Positions 9,047 to 20,212 of a DNA stretch of 64,000 nt are shown piece after piece. The notes under the pieces were generated by a model. It saw nothing but the letters and a program-made list of their open reading frames with translations. It searched no databases and was not told where the DNA came from. Location of the stretch: positions 12,090,001 through 12,154,000 of the forward strand of contig JAKZAN010000005.1 in assembly GCA_023053545.1 (NCBI GenBank), written 5' to 3'. The stretch comes from Lepidurus packardi. Lineage: Eukaryota; Arthropoda; Branchiopoda; Notostraca; Triopsidae. Made by a program: the position numbers and the translations under genes. Numbering within the stretch: the stretch's first letter is position 1; the number at the start of each line of letters is the position of its first letter.

Positions 9047-10054
9047 TGTCGCCTATCAGTGTGAATCACGTTGCAATTAATAAAAGGAAAATTATATGTT
9101 AAAGCCAAAAAGTGTTTAGAGGGGAAGTGGTTTTCCGCCCTAAAACATAATGATAATAGACGTTCCATACGACAGCCAAGTGTGTTGTGTCTCTGCTTAG
9201 AAGGAAATCACTTTTCCAGCTGACAGTTCGGTGGCCCCCTGGTGGTTCTGTTGCGGGTTCTCTACCAATCTACCGGGTCCAGACGCTATCCTCGGGTTCA
9301 GTTGTATCTTCTTGTTGAGAAAGCATTGTATTTCCGAATTCAGAGGCAAAATAAAGTTTTACATTGAAAAAATGAACCACCATACGTTGCGTCGACTTGT
9401 CATGTTTAATACGTAAAAATTCTTCACTGATGACTTTAAACACATGGCCCATGAAACTTCACATAGTATTTTCCTCTTTTAGGGACACACTTCAGTGTAC
9501 CTTTCCCCCCACCGCAAAAGTTTTCCCATGTACGATTTTGTCGTGCTGTTCTTTCTGCCTTTCATAAGAAATATTTACATTTATTTGCCTCCTCTTATAC
9601 ACATCGACAGGGTTCTTCTTTAAAGGAGGAGTAAGTGGTTTCATAAGGAAAATGAGAGACTATAGAACAAAGCAAACGAAGTGGTATGGCTGAAGAACTC
9701 CTATAGAAATTAGGCATATTAACCGAGCAATGAATTATTTAGCGGGACAAGCTCCACCCCTTTCCGTCAAATTTCAAATTTTCCTAGCCTTTTATCATTG
9801 GAGGACAGTTGGCCGGAGGCCTAGCGCCTTTGCCTATGAGCGCATTCAAAATTCATCCCTGGACTTATTGGGGCGGCACCATCATCTTTCGTTTGGATGC
9901 TCAAACAAGTCTGTAGGTGCTTTGGTTAATTTACAAGCTCAATCCCCAAAAAACTCGTGTTAACTCAATACCCATGTTATCCTACTGTGTAAACCTAAAT
10001 ACTATGGTCCTAAAGTCGGGGTTCGTAGTCCTTGTGAAGTAGTTTTGAATACGG
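9047..10054. other. Intergenic, no gene recognised
   Basis: The sequence is mixed in composition with only short, unconvincing frames. A frame at 9730-9963 has no domain and no splice or promoter context. No repeat structure stood out. Confidence 0.5.
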
Positions 10055-10345
10055 ATGGCATATAGTCAAAACCCAACCTGCACAAATCACAGCGTTGCCA
10101 GATCCTGGCAAATAAGTTGAGGTCTACGGAAAAAGCGGGAAATTAAAAATGTTAGGTTAGGTTAGGTTAAGTTATACTAGTTTTAATTAGTCAGAAAAGC
10201 ATAATAATCTTAGCACACTAAAGTCCTTACTCTTATAAGCACCAATTCTGTCATCAGATGGCAACGCTGTAAGAACTTTCCCCATGTTATTTCCCCTATC
10301 CTGGCTTGTCCAGGTTGGGTTTTGGCTATATGCATACGGATGAAT
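10055..10345. repeat. Foldback element with a (TTAGG)3 loop
   Basis: The outer arms are about 10056-10084 and 10311-10345 (shared core CAAAACCCAACCTG). The inner arms are 10090-10108 and 10254-10273 (CAGCGTTGCCA). The loop carries three TTAGG units at 10152-10166. It looks like a small non-autonomous inverted-repeat element. Confidence 0.7.
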
Positions 10346-10538
10346 CTCGTTGGCGTTTAAACAATGAGTCGAGACTTTTCTTTACTCGAAATGCTATGGG
10401 TCCCTCGAGAGATTCAGGTAGTCCTTGTGTCGGGGACACCTCTAGTCCTTTTGTCGACCTAGCCCTTGTGGTCTATACGTCCCGTTTCACACCCTTTATC
10501 ACCAGCGACGAGCTGCTTTACGTATTTTGCGTCAGCTG

Positions 10539-11276
10539 ATGCTTCCGTCAGCTGACGAGAACGAGGAGCTCCTCCTTGGTTGGAGGAATGTGGTACTAAA
10601 TCTGGAGGAATTGACCATCGATGGCTGCACTTTTCCGATCGAATTGTTCAGTTGGTTGAACCTAACTGCGCCTAAGCTGCGGACCGTCGTCATCGGCAAA
10701 ATCTTTAGGAAGACGACAAACCATGACATCGAGTTCTGTGCCAACCAGTTCTTGGAGGTCTTAACCCGGAGAAGCGGAGGCAGTGTTGAAGAGCTGTCCT
10801 TAGAATACAGCTTTTGGGAAAGTAGCAAAGTATTGATGCTGCATCCCATCCGAGAAGCCCTTCAACGCTGTCCGAGGATGAAGCGAGTCAAACTGGGAAT
10901 TTTTTGGGCAACGGGCATGGCACAGGACTCATCCATAGGTCCTGGTCCTTCAACTCCTTTATCTTCCAGTGATGTGAAAGCTTTGAATAGCAATAATATG
11001 TGCTTGGCTTTGTTTAAGATAGTTTTAAGTGTCCCTATGCTCCAAACTTTAATTTCTGAGTATTTTTTTAAGTACTGGGAGGAAATTGGTACATTCCATG
11101 CGATTGCAGACAAGGCTGAAAAATGGCCAGGAAAAAGAAACGACAATGAATGCAATACTTCGTTAACGCTGCATGGTTTATCTAATAAGGATGCATGCGC
11201 TGCTTTGCAAGTGTTCAGAGAGCGAGGACTAAAATACCGTCTTAGGTACGTAGCAGATAAGGTGTATGAGCTTTGA
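10539..11276 (+). CDS. LRR-like orphan protein, probably a 3'-terminal exon
   Basis: The frame is open to 11276 and encodes about 246 residues from the ATG at 10539. It has leucine-rich-repeat-like spacing (LNLEELTIDGCTF, APKLRTVVIG, SVEELSLEYSF, CPRMKRVKLG), as in F-box/LRR families, but no F-box is visible. Good splice acceptors (TTTTGCGTCAG at 10524-10534 and TTCCGTCAG just after) suggest it is the last exon of a longer gene whose upstream exons I could not find. It could also be a relic of a duplicated gene. No internal stop is present. Confidence 0.5.
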   Translation: MLPSADENEELLLGWRNVVLNLEELTIDGCTFPIELFSWLNLTAPKLRTVVIGKIFRKTTNHDIEFCANQFLEVLTRRSGGSVEELSLEYSFWESSKVLMLHPIREALQRCPRMKRVKLGIFWATGMAQDSSIGPGPSTPLSSSDVKALNSNNMCLALFKIVLSVPMLQTLISEYFFKYWEEIGTFHAIADKAEKWPGKRNDNECNTSLTLHGLSNKDACAALQVFRERGLKYRLRYVADKVYEL

Positions 11277-11511
11277 TTTCCTGTGTAAATTGAATATTTC
11301 CTTATGTGGAAAGATCAATGGAAACCGTTTTTCACTAGATGTATACCCTAACAGATGCATGTAAACAGGGCTGCCAAGCTTCCCAGTGTATCTCCTCCTA
11401 CTCACTATCACTCCTCCTCCGGATGCGTAAACTTACTGCGAGGTTAGTTCTACGTTCTTCCGCTCTAACTTGTGCTACCAAACCCAACCCTATATCGGCA
11501 CTCTGGGTGTC

Positions 11512-11691
11512 TCATTGCACTACCAGTCTCACGAAATTTATAAAAACGGGTTTAATATATTCTCTAATCCTAACGTTCCCACTCATTTTACTAATTACAA
11601 TGTGCTTACTTACAAATAGGAAACATTTGTCCTGGAATTCATAATTGTACCTGCAATCAGTACCTAAACGCCACTGCGGAGACTAATACAG
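11512..11691. repeat. Dispersed repeat shared with 30,583-30,754
   Basis: About 175 bp are nearly identical to the segment that truncates the fifth trypsin-like copy at 30.58 kb. It has no coding potential. Its two ends are where homology stops in both places, so it behaves like a mobile fragment or a recombination breakpoint sequence. Confidence 0.8.
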
Positions 11692-11949
11692 TACTAGTTC
11701 CCAGACGACGACCCCGGTCCGCAGCAGTGAACGGAGAGGCCCGAAAGACGCAAGAGAAAGCCAACCAATTCCACGGAGAGTCTACGAGGACTGCCCAAAG
11801 ACATAATCGAACGAGTTATCAAGTGCCTCCTGAAATGGAAGTGAACCGAGGCGCACCCATATGCAGATAGTACTGTAAGAGCTATCGTACCAGGACACGC
11901 ACGTTAAACATGATGGTACTTTTGACTCAACGGATTATACGGTTGTAAC
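11692..11949. other. Intergenic, no gene recognised
   Basis: This is non-coding sequence between a dispersed repeat and a TIR element; nothing identifiable. Confidence 0.5.
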
Positions 11950-12858
11950 CACAGTATAGACTTTTACACAGTATGGTAACAGGGGTATCCTTCCAATGTT
12001 AAGGTTTTCTGACAAATCTCTCGGTCCCAAGAGGATGTGAGAGTACGAAGGCTTATATGGGGGATGGATTCCCAGACTGTGCCATGTACCCCCATGTAGG
12101 CATTCCTAATCTACTAGAAAAAGGGTTCGAGAAGAGAAAACATTCACAAAACGGGGGACTGGTGACCATTCTCTCGGGCACTCTAGGGAGTTTTGGGCTG
12201 ACGTACGGTCCTACCGGCAACGCGCGCATTTGAAAGTGTTCTAAGAAAAAACAGTTGATATCCAGTTGATTATTTTTGTAATTTGTTCGTTCGAGTTAGG
12301 CTTTACTATACACTTAAAGACGAAAATGTAGCTGTAGCAGAAAGAGCCTTAGTTAAACATGTTAAGAAAATACTAAACTTGCAAAAGTTAGTAACATTTA
12401 GGAATAGTTGTAAAGTACCAATGTAATGGATAACTCGTATATAGACATAAATAGTCATAACAACACATATAGACATTAATATACATGGGTATTTTATAGT
12501 ATATGGGCTTAAACCTGTTTACTATAAAACACCTATGTATGGGTTGCAAAATAGACTGCCTCCTCGTGGTGCAACCTGGGTAACGCGAAATAGTGTAGAA
12601 TGTGTATACGTGTTGTGCTTTGACCTAGTTCATTCATCTTTTATTTTAAGCTCACATAGTTTAAAGCAATAGATTTAAATTACGCGGTTCGTAAACCGTC
12701 CTGAACTTTTTTGAACTGCACTGGGAGGTTTGCGAATGTACCTTTTCGTCTTCTGGCCTTTTAGCTGAATATTACTCTGGGGACCGAGAAGGTCCTCAGA
12801 AAACCTTAACATTGGAAGGATACCCCTGTTAGCATACTGTGTATACCTCTATACTGTG
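11950..12858. mobile_element. Non-autonomous TIR element, about 0.9 kb
   Basis: The terminal inverted repeats are about 78 bp (11950-12029 and 12780-12858) and start CACAGTATAG. Internal sequence has no transposase frame and includes a smaller hairpin near 12487-12530. Flanking bases (GTTGTAACC and GTTTTAAACC) are only an imperfect match, so the target duplication and superfamily are not assigned. Its right end abuts the start of the trypsin repeat unit. Confidence 0.8.
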
Positions 12859-12859
12859 T

Positions 12860-13600
12860 TTTAAACCTTCAATATATTTATTTAGGGAGTTGGGTTAACA
12901 ATTTTGCAGAAGACTTGTAACACAACCATATCCGCCTTGCAGACCAATGAAATTTGAGATTGACAATACAAAAACCTTTTTTTTTAAAATTGAATTATTT
13001 AAATTTGTATAATTATTAATAAACTATATGTGAACGGCGTTATAATTAGCAACTTTACGCCTCCCGGTCCGATCTTGCTACGAGCACGAGTAGCTTTAAC
13101 TTCGGAACAGAATTAGGACATACATTTCATCTACAAATTTCTAGTTCCGGGATCAATGCTTTTTTCATTTCAAGTTTAGCATGCGTGCTATTGCTTGCTA
13201 TGATAACCAAGGGATCTAATTATGTTGTAAGCAACAACTGTTTTGTTAAATGAAGCAACATGTGCACCGTGTGTGTCTATCTTATTTCACAGCATAAAGT
13301 TACATATCTTCTTTCAAACTAGGGTACGTCAATAAAGTTATACAATTAACTGTAGCTTGCTAGGTCCTTGAACGAAGGTCCAAGGACGCATCTCATTACT
13401 TCCAAATTGCAGACTTCCTTTTACAAAATACAAGCTGAAGACTTGAACATATAATTTGGATGGAAGAATCATTAAGTTTACAACCACAAATAAGCCAATC
13501 CCTCTCATCACGTGTTATCACCACCTGTCGTATTTCATAAAGTTTTATTTTCTAGTGAGAAGCCTTTCAAGTTGCCGATAGTCTTCACTCTAGTCAAGAA
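12860..13600 (+). repeat. Upstream part of the trypsin tandem unit
   Basis: This block recurs upstream of the trypsin-like copies at about 19404-20150 and 26911-27870. It is non-coding and contains several conserved stretches, for example CACGTGTTATCACCACCTGTCGTA near 13509-13532. The sharing shows that gene and about 0.7 kb of upstream DNA were duplicated together. Confidence 0.85.
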
Positions 13601-13603
13601 ACA

Positions 13604-13609
13604 TATAAA
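13604..13609 (+). promoter_or_regulatory. TATA box of trypsin-like copy 1
   Basis: TATAAA lies 65 bp before the ATG at 13669. The in-frame ATG at 13609 overlaps the box and cannot be the start. A 31-bp block found upstream in the other copies is missing here. Confidence 0.75.
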
Positions 13610-13668
13610 TGCGACCGCCGGGAGCGAAGAAAATTCATTCCTTTGGACTCAACTGCAACGTGTACGCA

Positions 13669-15332
13669 ATGAGTTCCAAGTTTTCCGTGGTGTTGGTAGC
13701 CCTGTTTGTGATTTTTGCCTTAGCTTCCGCGGGTAACCCAAACGGTGACGATGCCGACGGTGTTGGGCCCACCAAAGTAGAACCCGGTTTGCTCGCATTC
13801 CTACTGAGCCAACAGCAACACGTAAGTCACACACAGTTCCTTATAGTATAGCTACTGGAAAATGTCTAAAATAAATTCTAACGCTAGAGTTCCGAACCAA
13901 ACACCGTAGAGCCGACGAAAACGGACGTGAGCCTCTGGGAGCGCGCAGTACTATCTCGTAAGTCCTTACTTGACTGACTTTCATTTACACTTTCAAGTTC
14001 CATACTTTCCAGAGCAAACATTACACTATTTGATTTTTTTTAGCTTTTACTCGCATGGCCTCTTACTTGCGGCAATTTGGGTGTGATACTGCCGTTGCCC
14101 CAGCCTGTAGCTGCGGCATCAAAGGAAATTCAGTAAATACAGTAATTCTCAACACTTCGCTTTCAACTCACAATTAACTTGACTATCTTGACAGAATCGT
14201 ATCTTTGGTGGTCAAGAATCTACCCTGAAAAAATGGCCTTGGATGGCCTATTTGTTAATGGACACTAAAATGAGTTGTGGAGGCACTCTGATCAGCGAAA
14301 ACTGGGTCGTTACAAATGCTCGCTGCTTCATTTTTGCAAAGAGTGTCGATGTCTACCTGGGAATTAATGACATCACAGTAACTGCCCTTCACGTACGTAT
14401 AACCCGTCCCCTCTTAAAAAGATACTTATATAGTGGTTTTAAGAAATGCATAACAGGTAACAAATGCCGCCATCATGAGGCATCCGCAGTTCGACGTTTC
14501 TACCAAAGATAACGACATTGCACTATTAAGACTGATTAAGCCGGCGCCTTTGAGTGCTGCCATCCAGCCCATTTGCCTGCCTTACAAGTTTAACACAACG
14601 GATTTTGGTGGACAGAATGCTACAGTGACCGGTAAGCAAATCTAAGATATATTATATTCAGTACGGGCACAGCGTTACTGGTGCCCTAGGTGGTTGCTCT
14701 AAGCATGGCGCCTTTTTGCCGAAAAGAAACCAATCCGAGTACAGTAAGATTCCCTGTCAGTTTGGCGCGCTGAGCAACTGCCTTGAGTACCCGCAACCTT
14801 TAACCGGCGCTCGTTAAGCACAAAATGATATAATAACTGTTTTGCTAGGTTGGGGTAGTACCAGCGATACCGTCCGTAATTCAAATAAACTCTTGGAAAC
14901 GACTCTCTCTATTGTGAACAAAACTCAGTGTACAACGACCCCGTTCATGTATTCTAGTTCTGAATTAACGGATAACATGTTTTGCATGTTCCGTCAAGGT
15001 GGCGTCGGTTCCTGCTACGTAATTTTGGAATTTGAGAATTTTCTTTTTAAGACATTTCATAACTTGTTCTTCTTCTCCGTAGGGTGATGAAGGTGGCCCT
15101 GTCAATTGGTAGAATGGAACGAACACGTACTTGATTGGGTTATATAGCGGGGTAAGGAGCTGCGGAAGCCAAGATTATCCTGGAGTTTACACCAAACTGA
15201 CGAATTACCTGACCTGGATTGATCAAACAACTGGTAAAGTTGAGGAAAACCAGTTTTTTTTTAATTTCAAGGAAGTCTTTTCCATACTTTTACAAGCCAG
15301 ACATTTTGCAATATATAAGTGAAATCTAATTG
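13669..15332 (+). pseudogene. Trypsin-like copy 1: catalytically dead and truncated by a stop
   Basis: Exons: 13669-13821, 13888-13957, 14044-14132, 14195-14392, 14457-14631, 14849-15018 and 15083 onward. The product has a signal peptide, a long pro-region, an activation site R-I-F-G-G and an S1 fold. His57 is Arg (VVTNARC), Ser195 is Glu (GDEGGP) and Asp189 is Gly; Asp102 is kept (DNDIALL). A TAG at 15110-15112, where copy 4 has CAG, ends the frame just after GDEGGPVNW. The last acceptor before the terminal Cys exon has also shifted (CAAG instead of CAGG). It is best called a pseudogene of a serine protease homologue. A variant poly(A) signal ATTAAA lies at 15422. Confidence 0.85.
14662..14815. 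repeat. Foldback element in intron 5 of copy 1
   Basis: The insert is GC-richer than its surroundings. Imperfect inverted arms contain GTTGCTC and GGCGC blocks. Related sequence lies in intron 5 of copies 2 (21206-21345) and 4 (28932-29094) but is absent from the 65-nt intron 5 of the active gene. Confidence 0.65.
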
Positions 15333-15984
15333 AGGCGACAAATGTATCCAGCATTTGGAAGACCACAGCAGACATTGTGAATCAATCGACCTGTGTGATT
15401 CGACTATAGAAATATAATTGCATTAAAGGATAGGGTTAAACAATGGAATAATACAATTGGGAATTATATAAACCAAAAATGAACTCAATCTCTAATGTTC
15501 TCGATCACAGCTGAACCGGGTTTTTCAAACTGATAGACCCAGTCATATTGTTTCGTTTTGCTTCAGTACTTGGTAAAGAGTTTAATAGAATACATAGTTA
15601 ATATTGCCTTTTTCGTTAAGTTTGGTACTTTTAAAGTTCTGTAATTACCTAGGAAAAATTCTCAAGAGTCATTAGAATAAAAATTTAGTAAGGAAAACGT
15701 AACATAACGCTACTACCTGGATAAATTATGTTCCATATCAACCGGAAATTAATGGCAACAACCCAACAAGGATTCATTTATTACGCAATTAAAGAAACCT
15801 GTGTGCGTAATGTGTTTATTGGGATGGCTCAGTAGCAAAGTTACGTAGTCCTCCTTCAAACTTCGTCACGCTAATAAAAAATAAAACGGTTTTAGGACGC
15901 TATTGTCTATCGAAAACGAGAGAGCGTAAGGAAACTACTGAGCAGCGGCTCGTCTGCTACATCCCAGTCCCAGCACTTCGGAAT
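15333..15984. other. 3' flank of trypsin unit
   Basis: This non-coding block is shared with about 21841-22700 and partly 29602-29990. Homology stops near 15985, which marks the edge of the inserted gypsy remnant. Confidence 0.75.
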
Positions 15985-18900
15985 TATACTGTAGAGTAGG
16001 CAAGTATCTAGTTATGACTGGCTCTTTGTGACCTTGATAACCCAGTTTCTTCTTGAAATTGTTCCTCCTGAAACTGCTAACTGCAGACCCCCATCTTGCC
16101 TCTGTCCATCTTGGTCTCTCGGAACTGCTACTTGCGGGTCCTCTCCTGGCGCCGAATTCGCTCCCAACTGTTCCCCCGCATCACCCCGCTCTTCTTCGCC
16201 CTCGTCCCAATCTACCACTCCTCTCTGTGCAGTACTCGAAGGACTCACCACTAGTTCTGTAGTCCTGGTGACTGGAACTTCTACGTTCCTTTCCTGCTCG
16301 TGCTCTTCCGTTGGTCTCGAATCTTGTCCTATCTTCAGATTGTTCGCATGAACAACCTTCCGCGAACCATTCGCACAGTTTTAATTCGAGCCAGTTCTTC
16401 AGTAATCATCTTCTGCACTACCCAAGGACCTGTCCAAGGTGGGTGGAACTTGGGGGATTTCCCTCGCGGTGGCACTGGCCGGTGCCACCAAACCTGATCC
16501 CCAAGTCGAATCCGAGTTTTCCAAGTCGACCGATCGTAATAGGTTTTCGGAACCTTTTGGACCTGGTCCAGTTGTTTACGAACTGCCTCGTATGCTTCTT
16601 GCAAGTCCTTTTCCAAAGTCTTTACGTATTCCCCGATCGAAATGGAATGTTCCTGCACATTTCCACTGCCCTAAACAATGTCAGCTGGAAGGCAAAGTCC
16701 TCTACCAAACTGCAAAAACGCTGGGGTCCTTTTTGATAAGCTTTGGACGCTGGTCCAGTAAGCCAGCGAAACATGTGGTAGCACAACGACACAAGTGTCA
16801 TCCACGTTGTCAGTGATTCTGCTCAGTCCTGCAAGTATTTGCCCTTTCCACCAATCCATTACTTTGAGGGTGACACGGTGTGGTTCGAGTCTTGCGGATA
16901 TTCAACAGCTTGCACACTTCCTTGAGCGTCGCTGACTGAAAATTCTTACCTTGATCTGTACGTAGTTGCAGCAGGGTTCCGTGCTTAAGGAATGTATTCC
17001 AACAGAAATTTCTCCGCAATGGTCTTGGCTTCTTGATTCGGGACGGCGTACGCCTCAATCCATTTTGAGAACACTAAAATTTATCGATTCCTTTGTCGCG
17101 TTTCGGCAAGTGGTCCCAAAATGTCCATCGCAACGATGTCACTGGGAAACCTGGGTCGCAGTTGCTTGAGTGGCGCCCTAGTCTTTTCTGCGGGCGGGTT
17201 CCGCTCCATGCATTTTACGCAGTTTTTACACCAGTCCATAAAAAACTGTCGCATTCGCGGCCAATAAAAACGTTCCCGTAGTTTAGAAGCATTTTCTGAC
17301 TTCCTACATGAGCCGCCGTGCTGTCGTCCTGGTAGCTCTTCAAGATGTCTTGAACTAATTCCCGAGGTACTACCGGTAGGGACTTAGTTCCCGATGGCGT
17401 TTTCCACTTGCGGTAGACACAGTTGTTTTTTTTACTAACAATTGTGCCCTTTGCGCCCAACAACTCCTCAGTACTGGACTTACGTGATTGGGTGAGAATG
17501 GAGCCGAATTAGAACTAATTATCCACTGCTTCACCTGTTGTAAGTCGGAATCCTGGACTTGTGCTGTTGCAACCAATCCCTGTTCGATTTCTGCCTCGTG
17601 ATATTCTATTGCCAAACAGGTAATCTCCGAGTCATCTCCCTCCTCCTCCTCGTCTTCATCTTGACATTCCACAATACCACATTGCGAACATGGGCGTCTG
17701 GACATGGCATCTGCATTTTGGTGCCTTTTCCCTGGCCGATGTTCCACCGAGAATTCACAGGACTCAAACAATCTTAGCCAGCATAGAACCTTCCCCGAAG
17801 GATTCTTGAATTTTTTTTATCCAGCTACCTGCACTGTTATCCGTGCGAATCCTATTATCCTGTTATCCGTGCGTGTCGAGAAATATACCGATCCTTGTAA
17901 AGTATCAAGGGTGTCGTCGATGCGGGGCAGTGGATAAGCGTCCTTGGTCGTGACGGCGTTTAATCCCCGATAATCCACACACAATCGTAAGGATCCGTCT
18001 TTTTCTCTTACCATCACAACTGGAGCACTCCAGGGCTATTAGAAGGTAATGTTTCCTTCCAGCAGTTTATTCACCGTAGCTTCAAATTCGGGCTTTCCAG
18101 TGTGCTGGAATTCGCCTGGATGGAATGCGGACTGGGGGTTGATCTCACATGTGTGTACGATGGTGGAATACATTTGTCCGAATTCATCGATATTATTTTC
18201 CGGTGTTTTTGCAGACTTCTCGAGTCTGTCTGTCTTGTCCTTTGGTAGCTTCGGCATGTCGAACAACGAAAATAACTTCTGGTAGGAATCTTCAGTGTTG
18301 AGCTCCGATCTTGTCCATTCAACCTTGCAAACTCATCACAGGTAAATCTTCCGATAGCAAGGTCAAAGTACCTAGTTCCGTTCCAGGCTTAATAACCACC
18401 CTTTGGGAGGAAAAGTTGGCGATACGCACAAGAAGCTTCTTTTCCTTTGGATTTATTAAGGCTCTGGCCAAATGAATTCCATTTCGAGCCACAAAACTTC
18501 GATCAGCTACAAACAATGCAGAAGCGTGACTGTTTAGTCCGTCATGGATATTTACAGATGCGATGATTGTGTGATTGGCCGGCAGCAAAACGGCTTCTTT
18601 TGCCATCAGTTTTCTGCTGAGATTAGGGGCGTCGGTTACCTCTGCTTCACCGTTTGCCCATCGAAGCTTCAAACTCTGAAAGTCCACTTGAATCCCGTTA
18701 TGTTGCAGGAAATCGCGTCCCAAAATGACGTCATAAGCAACTTCTGAAGACATCAAGGCTTCATGCTCAAACTAGCAATCTTTAACAACTGTAATCGCCG
18801 ATCCAGAGTCTACTAACATTGATCCATGGTAAGAACCACATTTGCCATTTAGAAAGATATCACCATTAACAGCCATAACGTCTGAACTGTCGTTCCCATG

Positions 18901-19403
18901 CGGTTGACTAACTGGTGGAGGGATCACTTCCCCAGTTACGTCTCGTTTCTTGAAATTGCTGCTGTGCTGTGCCTGCTCCTCGATTTTTCTTGAAACGTGG
19001 GCAACTGGCCCTCTTCTCTGCAGTTGTAGCATGTTTTTGTGTTCTTCTTCGGCCTATTTTCTTTCATCGACATGACCAAGTTTGCAACTACGGATTCCAG
19101 CTTCTTTAAATGATCGTCTACAGATACAGCCATTGCAGTTTCAATCTTCTTTGAAGAACTTGGTGAAAGAAACGCGCTCGATGTCAATGCCTGAGAAATT
19201 GACCAGTTGGCTGATTTGATCTTTGGAAAGAAACTCGGATTCGCGAGAGTAAAGCTCGTAGGTTGTGGCGAGCTCCACGACGACTCGACAGCGGATTTCT
19301 TCAGCGTAGTCCTCGCAGTTGAAGCGAGAGAGAGAGGCCGAGTTGTAGAAGCAGTTGTCATTGCTCGTGCTCTTGAGCGCCACGAAATCGCTGGTAAATT
19401 TCT
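15985..19403 (-). mobile_element. Decayed Ty3/gypsy element (internally deleted)
   Basis: The minus strand reads, from 19.4 kb downward: an OTU-like fragment, a frameshifted zinc knuckle (CYNC near 19030), a protease with D-S-G (MLVDSGSAITVV), the YDVILGRDFLQ segment, the beginning of reverse transcriptase ([17 protein letters not shown]), then a jump to the end of RNase H (EFSVEHRPGKRHQNADAMSRR), the integrase finger and core (RTDQGKNF, HPQSNGLVERAN) and a GPW-type C-terminus. The palm with YxDD is missing. Several frameshifts occur and no LTRs are found. It differs in sequence from the young element at 3.5-9 kb. Confidence 0.88.
19141..19383 (-). pseudogene. OTU-like cysteine protease fragment at the gag end of the decayed element
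   Basis: The frame reads STSNDNCFYNSASL and then EEIRCRVVVEL. This resembles the DGNC(L/F)xxAxSL...ELRxxVxxEL start of OTU deubiquitinase domains, with the candidate nucleophile Cys in D-N-C-F. The catalytic His region is not seen. It lies directly upstream of the zinc-knuckle remnant in transcription order, so it may have been part of that element's first frame. The family assignment is by eye. Confidence 0.45.
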
Positions 19404-20155
19404 CGGGTTAACAATTTTGAAGACGACTTGTAACACAACCATATCCGCTTGCAGTCCAATAATGAAATTTGAGATTGGCAATATAAAAACCTTCTTTTTT
19501 TAAAAAATTGAATTCTTTAAATTTGTATAATTATTAATAAACTAGTTGTGAACGGCGTTATAATTAGCAAATTCACGCCTCCCTGTCCGATCTTGCTACG
19601 AGCACGAGTAGCTCAAACTTCGGAACGAAATAAGGCCGTACATTTCATCGACAAATTTCTAGTTCCGGGATCAATGTTTTTTCAATTCGAGTTTAGCATG
19701 CGTGCTATTGCTTCCTATGCTAACAAAGGAATCTAATTATGTTAAAAGCATCAACTGTTTTGTTAATTGAAGCAACATCTGTACCGTGTGTGTCTATCTT
19801 ATTTCACAGCATGAAGTTACATAACTTCTTTCAAACTAGGGTACGTCAATAAAGTTATACAATTTACTGTAGCTGGCTAGGTCCTTGAACGAAGGTCCTA
19901 CGACGCATCTCATTACTTCCAAATTGCAGACTTCCTTTTACAAACTACAAGCTGAAGACTTGAACATATAATTTGTATGGAAGAATCATTAAGTTTACAA
20001 CCACAAATAAGCCAATCTCACTCATCACGTGTTATCACCACCTGTCGTATGTTATAAAGTTTTTTTTTCTAGCGAGAAGCCTTTCCAGTTGCCGATAGTC
20101 TTCCTGAACTGAAATCAGAGGCGGCTCTTCACTCTAGTTAAGAAACATATAAATG
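19404..20155 (+). repeat. Upstream part of trypsin tandem unit, second copy
   Basis: It is homologous to 12,890-13,600 and 26,938-27,870. It includes the roughly 31-bp block before TATA (near 20106-20136) that copy 1 lacks. It has no coding content. Confidence 0.85.
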
Positions 20156-20212
20156 CGACCGCCGGGAGCGAACAAAATTCATTCTTTCGGACTCAACTGC
20201 AACCTGTACGCA

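Noticed and set aside
13609..13668. Upstream in-frame ATG as start of trypsin copy 1 (likewise 20153 and 23024)
   Set aside because: These ATGs overlap or lie only a few bases from the TATA box; the later ATG begins a normal signal peptide.
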